From Oscillibacter sp. 1-3 (GTDB lineage: Bacteria > Bacillota > Clostridia > Oscillospirales > Oscillospiraceae), in contig NZ_KE159703.1 in NCBI RefSeq assembly GCF_000403435.2, positions 1-64,000 of the forward strand: a stretch of 64,000 nucleotides of DNA, given 5' to 3'. This document shows, one piece after another, positions 23,513 to 32,670 of this stretch (positions are counted from its first letter, which is position 1; each line of letters opens with the position of its first letter). The notes beneath the pieces are model-generated. The model made no database searches and had not been told where the DNA came from. It worked only from the letters and a program-made list of their open reading frames with translations. The position numbers and the translations under genes were made by a program.

Positions 23513-24718
23513 TCAGGCCAGACGGGCGGCGACGGCGTCCAGAAACTCCTCGCTGTCCACGCCCCGGGCCTGGAACCCCGGCTCCACCAGGGGCAGGAGG
23601 TCCTTTGTCATCACACCCTCCTCCAGGGTTTGGAGGGAGGCGGCCTCCAGGCGCTCGCCGAAGCGGACCAGGTTCTCCAGCCCGTCCAGCTCGCCCCGGC
23701 GCTTGAGGGCGCCGCTCCAGGCGAAGATGGTTGCCATGGGGTTGGTGGAGGTCCGCTCGCCCTTCAAATACCGGTAGTAGTGCCGGGTGACGGTGCCGTG
23801 GGAGGCCTCGAACTCCATGGTCCCGTCGGGGGACACCAGGACAGAGGTCATCATGGCAAGGCTTCCGAAGGCGGCGGCGACCATGTCGCTCATAACGTCG
23901 CCGTCGTAGTTTTTCAGCGCCCAGATAAAGCCGCCCTTCGACCGGAGACAGCGGGCCACAGCGTCGTCAATGAGGGTGTAGAAGTAGGTAATGCCCAGTT
24001 TCTTGAACTCCGCCTGATAGGAGGTCTCGTACTCCTCCTCAAAAATCCGCTTGAACTCCCCGTCGTAGACCTTGGCGATGGTGTCCTTGGCGGAGAACCA
24101 CAGGTCCTGCTTTTGGGACAGGGCGTACTGGAAGCAGGAGCGGGCGAAGGCCCGGATGCTGGACTCCTTGTTGTGCTGGCCCTGCCAGACGGCGGGGCCG
24201 TCCACGGTCTGGACGGTCAGCGTCCGCTCCGCTCCGCTCTCGCCCTTGAAGGTGAGGACGGCGGTGCCCGGCTCCTCCGTGGTCATGTCCGCGGCCTTGT
24301 ACATGTCGCCGTAGGCATGGCGGGCGATGGTGATGGGCTTTTCCCAGTTTTTCACCACGGGCCGGATGGCGGGCAGGATGATGGGAGCCCGGAAGGCCGT
24401 GCCGTCCAGAATGGCCCGGATGGTGCCGTTGGGGGACTTCCACATCTCGGTGAGCTCGGGATACTCCTCCATCCGCTGACGGTTGGGGGTGATGGTGGCG
24501 CATTTTACCGCCACGCCCAGACGTCTGGCGGCATTGGCGGCGTCAACGGTGACCTGGTCCTTTGTGGCGTTGCGGTTCAGGAGTCCCAGGTCGTAGTACT
24601 CGGTTTTCAGGTCCACAAAGGGCAGAATCAGCTTCTCCTTAATCATCCCCCAGAGGACGCGGGTCATCTCGTCCCCGTCCATCTCCACCAGGGGGGTGGT
24701 CATCTTGATCTTTTCCAT
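23513..24718 (-). CDS. icd: NADP-dependent isocitrate dehydrogenase
   Basis: 401 residues of the homodimeric subfamily shared with eukaryotic enzymes (MTTPLVEMDGDEMTRVLWGMIKEKLI at the start; ITPNRQRMEEYPELTEMWKSPNGTIR carries the phosphate-binding Ser/Asn and Arg residues; GSLAMMTSVLVSPDGTMEFEASHGTVTRHY the cofactor region). It decarboxylates isocitrate to 2-oxoglutarate, giving NADPH for glutamate synthesis. Lies 12 bases after the aconitase gene with GGAGG before its start, as last gene of a citrate-branch operon. Confidence 0.96.
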   Translation of the reverse strand: MEKIKMTTPLVEMDGDEMTRVLWGMIKEKLILPFVDLKTEYYDLGLLNRNATKDQVTVDAANAARRLGVAVKCATITPNRQRMEEYPELTEMWKSPNGTIRAILDGTAFRAPIILPAIRPVVKNWEKPITIARHAYGDMYKAADMTTEEPGTAVLTFKGESGAERTLTVQTVDGPAVWQGQHNKESSIRAFARSCFQYALSQKQDLWFSAKDTIAKVYDGEFKRIFEEEYETSYQAEFKKLGITYFYTLIDDAVARCLRSKGGFIWALKNYDGDVMSDMVAAAFGSLAMMTSVLVSPDGTMEFEASHGTVTRHYYRYLKGERTSTNPMATIFAWSGALKRRGELDGLENLVRFGERLEAASLQTLEEGVMTKDLLPLVEPGFQARGVDSEEFLDAVAARLA

Positions 24719-24730
24719 AAAAACGCCTCC

Positions 24731-27514
24731 TCACATGACATGCAGGTCGATGAATGTCAGCGCGGCTGTTTGATCGTCCAGCTTCCGCAGGAAGAACTGG
24801 GCCGTTAAATCGCTGGGCTCCCCGTTCAGGGGGACCTTGTGGTAGTCGATGACCGCCGCCGTGTCGTCCCGGCCCATCCAGCGGCAGTCCCAGGAGATGT
24901 CGACGGCCTTGTGAATTTCCTCCCGGCAGGGGCTGCCTTTCAGGGAGGTGACCTTGTAGTCGGCGCGGCCGAACTCCCTGGCGGCCTCCTCCCGGGTGTA
25001 TCCAGGGCAGCCGTAGCCGTAGACGGCGGACGCCAGCAGCTCCGGAGTCCAGTCTCCGGTGTTGGTGTCAATGAGGAACATGGACAGGGCCTCCTCGTAC
25101 CTCTCCTCCGCCAGCAGCTCCGTCCACTCCTCCAGCAGGGCGATGATCTCCTCCCGGCCCGCGCCGGCGGGCAGGGTGCGGAGCTTCGGGTCCGCCCGCT
25201 TGGCGTAGTAGTTCATGAGGCAGCCGTCCAGGATAATCTCCTCTTCGTCAGGCGTGAGGGGCGGGAGGTGCAGGGTGATGTCCTCCACGCCGCCGTCACG
25301 CCTGAGCACCTTGGCGTGGATGTCCTGCCGGTGGTAGCGTACGGCGTGCCGGACGTTCGGAACAAAGATACAGTCCCCCGCCTCGTAGGGGAACTCCGTC
25401 CCCTGGTCCAGGGTGAAGGGCAGGATACCCCAGTTGATGCAGTTGGAGCGGTAGCGCTTGGTGGCGAACTCATAGCAGATGTTGGCCAGGCCCCCCAGCA
25501 CCTTCTGACAGCTGGCGGCCTGCTCCCGGGCGGAGCCGTCGCCGGGCTTGTTGGCGAAGACGCAGGAGCCGAACTGGGTGTTTTCCGCAGAGACACGGTA
25601 CCGCTCCAGCTGGGCAAGATGGGTCTTGGTGAGGGGCTTGCCCTTTTGGCTCTTTTCCAGCATGGTCTTGTCGGCCGCGTATTGGACAGCGCCGGCCAGG
25701 CTCAAAAGCTTTTGCAGCTTTTCCGGCGTCTTGCCTGCCAGCCGCTTGGCCTCCATCTCCGCCGCGGCCTTGGCCCGTCCCACGTACTCCGGCTCCCGGC
25801 GGGACAGGGTGAACTCCGCCAGCCGCAGGGGGTTGGAGCGGTAGCTGGAGGTCTCGCCGGAGGGGATCAGCTCGTCGGTGGTGGTGACGGGGTCCCGCAG
25901 CACCGCCGCCAGCTCCACCAGCAGATGGTCCGCCAGAGGCCGCATCCTCGGCCAGTCGGTGATGTTGGGGCCCAGGATCAGCTCCTCCTCCGGGCGGGGC
26001 CTCCCGAAGCCGTTGTAGACCCGCTTTTCATATACGCTTTCGTCGAAGTGGTAGGGGCGCCGGACGGGCTCGTAATCCGCCTCCGTGGCGGGGGTGATTC
26101 TGCCGCCGTTTCGGGCCGTGGCGGCAATGGACCGGGCGTCCATGAGGCACACGGCGGCGAACTGGCCCTCCCCGGGCTTGGAGCCCTCCCGGTTGGGGAA
26201 GTTGCGGGTGGTGTGGCGGAGGGAGAGGCCGTTGTGGGCGGGCACGTCCCCCGCGCCAAAGCACGGCCCGCAGAAGCTGGGCTTGATGACGGCGCCGCTT
26301 TGCAGCAGGTCCGCCGCGGCCCCGATCTTTGTCAGCTCCAGGCTGACGGGGACGCTGGTGGGGTACACGTCCAGGGTGAAGTACCCGTCTCCGCAGCTCT
26401 CGCCCCGGAGGATGTCCGCCGCCTCGGTGATGTTGTCAAAAAGGCCCCCGGCGCACCCGGCAATGACGCCCTGGTCCGCCCAGACGCCGCCGTCCCGGAC
26501 CTTCTGCGTCAGGCGGATGTCCGCCTTGGGGAAGCGCTTTTTGGCGTCGGTTTCCACCTGGGCGAGAATCTCCGGCGCGTTTTCCAGAAATTCCCGGATG
26601 GTCCAGGCGTTGGAGGGGTGGAAGGGCAGGGCGATCATGGGCTCGATCCGGGAGAGGTCCAGCTCGATGTACTTGTCGTACCAGGCGAAGTCCCCGGGGC
26701 GGAGCTCCTTGTACTCGGAAGAACGGCAGTGGGCGTCGTAGAAGCCCTTTGTCTCGCCGTCGGTCTCCCAGATGGAGGAGAGGCAGGTGGTCTCGGTGGT
26801 CATCACATCGATGCCGTTGCGAAAGTCGATGGGCAGGGCCGCGACGCCGGGGCCCGCGAACTCCAGGACGCAGTTATTCACAAAGCCGCTTTCAAAAGTG
26901 GCCTTTACCAATGCGATGGCCGCGTCATGGGGTCCTACGCCCTGCTTGGGCGCGCCGGTGAGATAGACCAGCACCACTTTCGGATAGGGTACGTCCCAGG
27001 TGTTTTTGAGAAGCTGCTTGGCCAGCTCCGGCCCGCCTTCGCCCACGGCCATGGTGCCAAGGGCGCCGTAGCGGGTGTGGGAGTCGGAGCCCAGGATCAT
27101 CTTCCCGCAGCCGGCCAGCTGCTCCCGGGCGTAGGAGTGGATGACGCTCTGGTTGGCGGGGACATAGATGCCGCCATACTTCCGGGCGGCAGAGAGGCCG
27201 AAGACGTGGTCGTCCTCATTGATAGTGCCGCCCACGGCGCACAGGGAGTTGTGGCAGTTGGTCAGGGCGTAGGGCATGGGGAATTCCCGCATGCCGGAGG
27301 CCCGCGCCTGCTGGATGATGCCCACGTAGGTGATGTCGTGGCTGGCCATGGCGTCGAAGCGGATCTGGAGCTTCTCCGGGTCGCTGGAGACGCTGTGGGC
27401 CTGGAGGATCTGCCAGGCCAGGGTCTTCTTCCGTCCCTCCTGCGGGGAGATGGGGGCGGCGGTGCGGAGGGCGCCTTCCGCCAGGAAGACGCCGGTATCG
27501 TGGAGAGTGAGCAT
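24731..27514 (-). CDS. Aconitase-family hydratase (variant with C-terminal extension)
   Basis: 927 residues; start behind CAGGAGG. The aconitase core is plain: SDSHTRYGALGTMAVGEGG near residue 145, AGCAGGLFDNI near 350 and FCGPCFGAGD near 425, which give Fe-S cysteines, and a swivel part with FGSCVFANKPG, YRSNCINWGILPF. It converts citrate to isocitrate. The last 170 residues (from about LLEEWTELL) are extra to the core and include YGYGCPGYTREEAAREFG. The gene lies between citrate synthase and isocitrate dehydrogenase, which fixes its role. It is an uncommon aconitase type found in some Clostridia. Confidence 0.93.
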   Translation of the reverse strand: MLTLHDTGVFLAEGALRTAAPISPQEGRKKTLAWQILQAHSVSSDPEKLQIRFDAMASHDITYVGIIQQARASGMREFPMPYALTNCHNSLCAVGGTINEDDHVFGLSAARKYGGIYVPANQSVIHSYAREQLAGCGKMILGSDSHTRYGALGTMAVGEGGPELAKQLLKNTWDVPYPKVVLVYLTGAPKQGVGPHDAAIALVKATFESGFVNNCVLEFAGPGVAALPIDFRNGIDVMTTETTCLSSIWETDGETKGFYDAHCRSSEYKELRPGDFAWYDKYIELDLSRIEPMIALPFHPSNAWTIREFLENAPEILAQVETDAKKRFPKADIRLTQKVRDGGVWADQGVIAGCAGGLFDNITEAADILRGESCGDGYFTLDVYPTSVPVSLELTKIGAAADLLQSGAVIKPSFCGPCFGAGDVPAHNGLSLRHTTRNFPNREGSKPGEGQFAAVCLMDARSIAATARNGGRITPATEADYEPVRRPYHFDESVYEKRVYNGFGRPRPEEELILGPNITDWPRMRPLADHLLVELAAVLRDPVTTTDELIPSGETSSYRSNPLRLAEFTLSRREPEYVGRAKAAAEMEAKRLAGKTPEKLQKLLSLAGAVQYAADKTMLEKSQKGKPLTKTHLAQLERYRVSAENTQFGSCVFANKPGDGSAREQAASCQKVLGGLANICYEFATKRYRSNCINWGILPFTLDQGTEFPYEAGDCIFVPNVRHAVRYHRQDIHAKVLRRDGGVEDITLHLPPLTPDEEEIILDGCLMNYYAKRADPKLRTLPAGAGREEIIALLEEWTELLAEERYEEALSMFLIDTNTGDWTPELLASAVYGYGCPGYTREEAAREFGRADYKVTSLKGSPCREEIHKAVDISWDCRWMGRDDTAAVIDYHKVPLNGEPSDLTAQFFLRKLDDQTAALTFIDLHVM

Positions 27515-27690
27515 GACGGAAACCTCCTGAAAATTAGAAATTAGGCGAGAGAGGCAGGCGCACGGACATGGACGGCAATCAGGCTCTTGGAAATCCTTGG
27601 TCAGAGGGGAATTTCAATCAAAGCGCCGGACGCCGGAATTTCTCATTCCCAATTCCGCGTACTTTGCGGGTTTGAGAATTGCCCTGGAAA

Positions 27691-29097
27691 TCAGCAGCGC
27701 TCCGCCAGGGGGACATAGGGCGTTCGCCTGGAGATGGTCTTGTAGGCGGGGCGGATAATGCGGGGGTCCTCGGCGCAGCACTCCTCAATGCGGTGGGCGC
27801 ACCAGCCGGGCATCCGGGCGCTGGCGAAGAGGGCGGTGTACAGGTCCGCGGGAATGCCCAGGAGCTTGTAGACGAAGCCGGAGTACAAATCCACGTTGGC
27901 GCAGATGGGCTTGTCGGTATCCCGCTCGTTCTGGAAGACCTCCGGGGCCAGCCGTTCCACGGATTCGATGAGGTCCAGCTCCTTCACCATGCCCTTCTTC
28001 TCCGCCAGGTGGCGGGAGAACTGCTTGAGGATCTCCGCCCGGGGATCGGAGAGGGTGTAGACCGCGTGGCCCATGCCGTAGATCAATCCCGTGCCGTCCC
28101 CCAGCTGGCGGCGGAGGATGCGGACCAGCTGGTCCCTCACCTGGCCGTCGTCGGTCCAGTCCCGCACGGCCCGCTTGAGGTACTGCATCATCTCCACCAC
28201 CTTGATATTGGCGCCGCCGTGGCGGAAGCCCTTCAGAGCCCCCACCGCCGCGGCGATGGAGGAGTAGAAGTCCGTTCCTGAGGAGGTGAGGACGCGGCAG
28301 GCGAAGGTGGAGTTGTTGCCGCCTCCGTGCTCGGCGTGGAGGATCATGCAAAGGTCCAGGAGCTTTGCCTCGTCGTCGTCGAACTTCGTGTCCTCCCGCA
28401 GGGAGTAGAGGAAGTTCTGGGCCACGCTCATGTCCGTCCGGGGGCGGTGGAGGTACAGGCTCTCCCCGTCGAAGTAGTGGCGCTTGGCGGCGTAGGAGTG
28501 AGCGACGATGGTGGGCGTCCTGGCCACCATGCGGAAGGACTTGAAGAGCTCGTTTTCCAGCGTCATGTTCTCCGCCTCGCCGTCGTGGGAGTGGAGGGCC
28601 ACAATACAGCTCTCCAGCTTGTTCATAATGTTTTTGTTGGGGGAGCGGAGGATCATGTCCTCGCTGAAATAGCCGGGCAGCTGGCTCCACTTGGCCATGA
28701 GGTACTGAAACTCCGTCAGCTGGGGGGGCGTGGGCAGCTGGCCGAAGAGCAGCAGGTACACCGTCTCCTCGAAGCCGAAGCGGTCCTCGGCGATGCACTG
28801 CTGGATGATGTCGTTGATGCTGATGCCCCGGTAGAAGAGCCTGCCCGGCCGGGGGACCTTCTTCCCGTCCACCAGGTCGTAGCCGTCCACGTCGCCGATG
28901 GAGGTGACGCCTGCCACCACGCCGGTGCCGTTGGGGTAGCGCAGGCCCCGCATAACCCCCTCGGCGGACTGGCTGGGGGGGAAGATGTCGTTTTCGCGGA
29001 TGAAGTCCTCGGAGCCGCTGACAAAGGACAGTGAGGACTCGATCAGGTCCTGGTGCCGGAGCATCCGGCGCAGGTCCCGGTCAACTTTGTAAGACAT
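27691..29097 (-). CDS. gltA: Citrate synthase
   Basis: 468 residues, longer than the 370-430 of common bacterial forms because of an N-terminal extension of about 60 residues (RRMLRHQDLIESSLSFVSGSEDF). Catalytic histidine regions ILHAEHGGGNNSTF and YGMGHAVYTLSDPRA and the GGANIKVVEMM stretch are clear. It condenses acetyl-CoA and oxaloacetate. It heads the citrate synthase-aconitase-isocitrate dehydrogenase series; a 176-base gap before the aconitase gene holds no recognisable signal. A good promoter lies about 100 bases upstream. 2-methylcitrate synthase activity is possible but the neighbours favour citrate. Confidence 0.95.
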   Translation of the reverse strand: MSYKVDRDLRRMLRHQDLIESSLSFVSGSEDFIRENDIFPPSQSAEGVMRGLRYPNGTGVVAGVTSIGDVDGYDLVDGKKVPRPGRLFYRGISINDIIQQCIAEDRFGFEETVYLLLFGQLPTPPQLTEFQYLMAKWSQLPGYFSEDMILRSPNKNIMNKLESCIVALHSHDGEAENMTLENELFKSFRMVARTPTIVAHSYAAKRHYFDGESLYLHRPRTDMSVAQNFLYSLREDTKFDDDEAKLLDLCMILHAEHGGGNNSTFACRVLTSSGTDFYSSIAAAVGALKGFRHGGANIKVVEMMQYLKRAVRDWTDDGQVRDQLVRILRRQLGDGTGLIYGMGHAVYTLSDPRAEILKQFSRHLAEKKGMVKELDLIESVERLAPEVFQNERDTDKPICANVDLYSGFVYKLLGIPADLYTALFASARMPGWCAHRIEECCAEDPRIIRPAYKTISRRTPYVPLAERC

Positions 29098-29193
29098 TCG
29101 TATAACCGCCTTTCATGAGGATGGGCGGGGAAGGCCCCGCCGTATGGCGCGCGGGCCCGGGCAGCGTCCGGACCCGTGAGAAAATATTTTTTT

Positions 29194-29222
29194 ATTATAT
29201 CAGATGCCGCCGTTTTTTTCAA
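29194..29222 (-). promoter_or_regulatory. Sigma-A promoter of the citrate-branch operon
   Basis: Minus-strand TTGAAA (29222-29217), 17-base spacer and perfect TATAAT (29199-29194). Confidence 0.8.
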
Positions 29223-29391
29223 TCCCGGAAATCCGCAGGGGGGTTAAAACGCGCATTTTGTCATCCGCGACGGATGGCAGGGGAAAGCGGATTTGGGCGG
29301 CGTCCATCTGGAAGGAGAGCGCCGCCCCGGCGGCAAAAGCTCCGGCGGCAAAAGCCGCCCAATTTTCTGCCTGCCGAATGTCAGGAAGGAT

Positions 29392-29420
29392 TTGCATTTT
29401 GTATTTTGGTGTGGTATACT
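29392..29420 (+). promoter_or_regulatory. Sigma-A promoter for murA
   Basis: TTGCAT (29392-29397), 17-base spacer, TATACT (29415-29420). The transcript would start near 29427 and carry a leader of about 260 bases before the murA start. Confidence 0.8.
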
Positions 29421-29426
29421 AAGGTC

Positions 29427-29685
29427 CAACCCAGCGCCGGAGGCGGGTTCGGCGGTGCGGGCCGGGGGATGCAAATCCCCTTGGGAGACACATTTTCCCC
29501 GTTTTTGACAAAAAGTTTTATAACCAGTCTCTTTTTGGAGAACTTGATTGTTTGAGCCGGAGATTTTTTCCGTTCGGCTCCCGCGGCCGCCGGTATGAAG
29601 CGGCACTGGGTGGGCAAACTGTTTCTGTGAAATACCGGGACGGCTTGCCGCCACAAAAGAACATCCTTGAAAAGAGGGTCAGACT
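29427..29685 (+). other. Long murA 5' leader
   Basis: About 260 bases with no supported reading frame. It contains GC-rich hairpin-capable stretches (GGGGGATGCAAATCCCC, 29464-29480; GAGCCGGAGATTTTTTCCGTTCGGCTC, 29553-29579, whose arms GAGCCG and CGGCTC pair), then a purine-rich site before murA. The second hairpin encloses a T6 run. I see no match to a known riboswitch. The rest of the 29098-29391 stretch holds only the two divergent promoters and a short duplicated CCGGCGGCAAAAGC. Confidence 0.4.
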
Positions 29686-30978
29686 TTGACGAAGTATATT
29701 GTGCAGGGCGGAAAGCCCCTGTTTGGCGAGGTAGAGATCAGCGGCGCGAAGAATGCCGCCGTCGCCATCATCCCAGCCGCCTTGATGGTGGACGGCGTCT
29801 GCCGGGTGGAGAACCTGCCCCAGATCTCCGATGTGACCATGAGCCTGAAAATTCTGGAGAACCTGGGCGCCCAGATCCGCACGATCAACCGCCATACGGT
29901 TGAGATCGACTCCACCCACATCCACTCCACCCGGACTGACTACGAGCTGGCGCGGAAGATCCGCGCCTCCTACTACCTCATCGGCGCCCTGCTGGGCCGT
30001 TTCGGCCACGGCGAGGTGGCCATGCCCGGCGGCTGCAACTTCGGCGGCGTCCGCCCCATTGACCTCCATGTCAAGGGCTTCACCGCCCTGGGGGCCAAGG
30101 TGACGGTGGAGGGCGGCTTTATCCGCGCCGCCACGGACCGGCCCCGGCTCAAGGGGGCCAACGTCTATTTGGACGTGGTCTCCGTGGGCGCCACCATGAA
30201 CATCATGATGGCCGCCGCCATGGCCGAGGGGAATACTGTCATTGAAAACGCCGCCCGGGAGCCTCACATCGTGGACCTGGCCAACTTCCTCAACTCCATG
30301 GGGGCCAACATCCGGGGTGCCGGCACGGACACCATCAAGATCCGGGGCGTGGAGCGTCTCACCGGCGGCACCTATGCCATTATCCCCGATCAGATCGAGG
30401 CGGGCACCTACATGACCGCTGTGGCCGCCACCGGCGGGCAGATCCTCATCAAGAATATTATCCCCAAACACATGGACTGTATCACCGCCAAGCTGGTGGA
30501 GATGGGCGTAGAGGTGGAGGAGAACGAGGACACTCTCCTGGTCCGCCGCAACGGCCCCCTCCAGCGCACCAACGTCAAGACATTGCCGTATCCGGGCTTT
30601 CCGACGGATATGCAGCCCCAGATCACCACAGTTCTCTCCCTGGCGGAGGGCACGTCGCTGGTGACGGAGGGCGTCTGGAGCAGCCGCTACCGCTACGTGG
30701 ACGAGCTTCGCCGCATGGGCGCTAAAATTCAGGTGGACGACAAGACCGCCGTGGTGGAGGGCGTGGACCATCTCACCGGCGCTCCGATCCAGGCCAGCGA
30801 CCTGCGGGCCGGCGCGGCTCTGGTCATCGCGGCCCTGGCCGCCCACGGCGAGAGCGAGGTCAGCCACGTGCAATACATTGAGCGGGGCTATGAGAATATT
30901 GTGGAAAAGCTCCGGGCCGTGGGGGCGGAGATCCGCTCCGTGGAGGAGCCGGAGCGGGCGGCGCTGGACGCGGGATGA
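29686..30978 (+). CDS. murA: UDP-N-acetylglucosamine 1-carboxyvinyltransferase
   Basis: 430 residues, starting at TTG 29686 behind AAAGAGGGTC. First committed step of peptidoglycan synthesis: transfers enolpyruvate from PEP to UDP-GlcNAc in the cytoplasm. The catalytic, fosfomycin-binding cysteine is present in PGGCNFGGVRPID (Cys 117). N-terminal GEVEISGAKNAAVAI and C-terminal DLRAGAALVIAALAA are standard EPSP-synthase-fold segments. Firmicutes often have two MurA copies; only this one is in the window. Monocistronic or leading to the downstream hydrolase-rlmH pair across a 308-base gap with hairpins. Confidence 0.96.
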   Translation: MTKYIVQGGKPLFGEVEISGAKNAAVAIIPAALMVDGVCRVENLPQISDVTMSLKILENLGAQIRTINRHTVEIDSTHIHSTRTDYELARKIRASYYLIGALLGRFGHGEVAMPGGCNFGGVRPIDLHVKGFTALGAKVTVEGGFIRAATDRPRLKGANVYLDVVSVGATMNIMMAAAMAEGNTVIENAAREPHIVDLANFLNSMGANIRGAGTDTIKIRGVERLTGGTYAIIPDQIEAGTYMTAVAATGGQILIKNIIPKHMDCITAKLVEMGVEVEENEDTLLVRRNGPLQRTNVKTLPYPGFPTDMQPQITTVLSLAEGTSLVTEGVWSSRYRYVDELRRMGAKIQVDDKTAVVEGVDHLTGAPIQASDLRAGAALVIAALAAHGESEVSHVQYIERGYENIVEKLRAVGAEIRSVEEPERAALDAG

Positions 30979-30984
30979 TGTTGT

Positions 30985-31049
30985 CCCCCTCAAGGGGGGA
31001 CAGGCACTCTTGGGAATTTCCCGCACCAGTGACAGCGGTCACTGGTGCG
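30985..31049 (+). other. Two hairpins after murA
   Basis: TGTCCCCCT/AGGGGGGACA close after the murA stop, then CGCACCAGTGAC (31022-31033) and GTCACTGGTGCG (31038-31049), a perfect 12-bp stem with a 4-base loop. No long T-run follows either, so they may be weak terminators. The remainder of the 30979-31286 gap shows no gene. Confidence 0.45.
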
Positions 31050-31286
31050 TGCGCTCCGAGGGCGAACGGGCCGCGGCTAAAATGATCCGCCTCCGGGGAA
31101 TCTGTCTGGGAAACCAGGGGGTTCCCTGCGCCCCCCTTCCCGTTTTTGCGCCTGCCTGCGCTGGACGGGGAGATGAGCCGTGGATAAATATACATAATGG
31201 TTTGCGTCCGCGATGAGAGGATGGCGGCTTTCGTCGGCGGCCTCCTGCGCGGGCGCGTTTCATTTTTTAGAAACGAGGTAGGCCTT

Positions 31287-32087
31287 TTGACCACTGTACA
31301 CACCCTTGCCGGCGGGTCCTCCGGGAATGCGCTGGTGCTCTGCTGCGGGGATGTCCGGCTGCTGGTGGACGCCGGCATCTCCTGCCGCCGCGTGGGAGCG
31401 GGACTGCGGGAGCTGGGGCTGGAGCTGGCGGATCTCACCGCCGTCTTTATCACCCACACCCACGCCGACCACATCTCCGGTCTCAGGACGCTGCTGAAAC
31501 GGACGGATGTCCCCGTCTATGCCGCGGAGGCGGCGGGGCGGGATCTTGCCCTCCGCCTGCCGGAGACGAGCGGGCGGCTGGAGGCGCTGGAGCTGTGCTG
31601 TCCGGTGTCTCTGGGGACGGTGGAGGTCACCGCCTTTCCCACCGCCCATGACGCCCCCGGCGCCTGCGGCTTCCGGTTCGACACCCCTGACGGCGCCGCA
31701 GGACTGCTGACGGACACCGGTTATGTGACGGAGGAGGCGGCGGACATCCTGCCCGGCGTGGCTCTGGCGGTGCTGGAGGCCAACCACGACGTGGAGACCC
31801 TCCGCAGCGGGCCCTATCCCTATTACCTGAAGCGGCGCATTCTGGGGGAGGAGGGCCACCTCTCCAATGAGGACTGCGCCCGCTTTGCCGTGACGCTGGC
31901 GGAGCATGGGGCGGCAGAGATTGTCCTGGCCCATTTGAGCAAGGAGAACAACACCCCTGCCATGGCGCGAAACGCCGTGGAGACGGCCCTCTCCGCCGCG
32001 GGACTGGCCCCGGCGCTGTCTGTCGCGCCCCGGGATGTCCTAGGGGAGGCCCATGTGGTGCAGGAGGCCAGCCGATGCAGAGGGTGA
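31287..32087 (+). CDS. Metallo-beta-lactamase-fold hydrolase (YycJ/WalJ type)
   Basis: 266 residues from TTG 31287, with GAGG upstream; the open frame runs back to 31197 but without a binding site. The dinuclear metal motif is ITHTHADHISG near residue 55, with further ligands FPTAHDAPG, TDTGYV and AHLSKENN. The LAGGSSGNALVLCCGDVRLLVDAGISCRR start is characteristic of the YycJ/WalJ group, linked in Bacillus to coordination of cell division with DNA replication. Overlaps rlmH by 13 bases, the usual yycJ-rlmH type neighbourhood. Confidence 0.9.
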   Translation: MTTVHTLAGGSSGNALVLCCGDVRLLVDAGISCRRVGAGLRELGLELADLTAVFITHTHADHISGLRTLLKRTDVPVYAAEAAGRDLALRLPETSGRLEALELCCPVSLGTVEVTAFPTAHDAPGACGFRFDTPDGAAGLLTDTGYVTEEAADILPGVALAVLEANHDVETLRSGPYPYYLKRRILGEEGHLSNEDCARFAVTLAEHGAAEIVLAHLSKENNTPAMARNAVETALSAAGLAPALSVAPRDVLGEAHVVQEASRCRG

Positions 32088-32557
32088 CGCTGATCTGCGT
32101 GGGGAAATTGAAGGAGAAGTTCTACGCCGAGGCGGCGGCGGAGTACGTCAAGCGCCTTGGCCGGTACTGTAAGCTGACCGTGATGGAACTGCCGGAGGAG
32201 CGGCTGCCGGAGAGCCCCTCCCCTGCCCAGGTGGAGGCGGCGCTGGAGAGGGAGGCCGCCGCCATCCGGAGCAGGCTGCCGGCCTCGGCCGGCCTGATTG
32301 CCCTGTGCGTGGAGGGCCGGATGCAGTCCAGTGAGGAGCTGGCCCAACTGATGGAGACCTGGGCCGGCCGGGGGGAGAAGCAGCTGGTGTTTTTGATCGG
32401 CGGCTCCTTTGGGCTCCATGAGTCCGTCAAAGCAGAGGTGCGGGTGAAGCTGTCTATGTCCCCCATGACCTTTCCCCACCATCTGGCCCGGGTGATGCTG
32501 CTGGAGCAGATCTACCGGGCGTATCAGATCAACGCCGGGACGAAATACCATAAATAA
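32075..32557 (+). CDS. rlmH: 23S rRNA (pseudouridine-1915-N3)-methyltransferase
   Basis: 160 residues, the exact family length. SPOUT-class knot methyltransferase that acts on 23S helix 69 of assembled 70S ribosomes. Signatures: TLICVGKLKEKFYAEAAAEYVKRL at the start, VFLIGGSFGLHESVKA for SAM binding near residue 105, and the C-terminal MSPMTFPHHLARVMLLEQIYRAYQI. Translationally coupled to the upstream hydrolase gene (13-base overlap), with GGAGG inside that gene's end. Confidence 0.97.
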   Translation: MQRVTLICVGKLKEKFYAEAAAEYVKRLGRYCKLTVMELPEERLPESPSPAQVEAALEREAAAIRSRLPASAGLIALCVEGRMQSSEELAQLMETWAGRGEKQLVFLIGGSFGLHESVKAEVRVKLSMSPMTFPHHLARVMLLEQIYRAYQINAGTKYHK

Positions 32558-32670
32558 AAAGCTGTGACAATGGGCGAAACCGCACATCCCGCCGGAAAAT
32601 CGAAGAGGGCGCTGCGGTGAAGGTCAGGTGTCCCCAGGGGCTGCATAAAAAAGGAAAAAGGAGAGAATTT

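Noticed and set aside
24839-27544. 901-codon plus-strand frame opposite the aconitase gene
   Set aside because: Antisense shadow with Gly/Val/Arg bias and no binding site, while the minus strand has a clear aconitase.
29115-29555. Frames in the citrate synthase-murA gap
   Set aside because: None has a binding site; the region is explained by two divergent promoters and a leader.
29427-29685. T-box leader before murA
   Set aside because: No TGGGTGGCACCGCG-like antiterminator block and the downstream gene is not of amino-acid metabolism.
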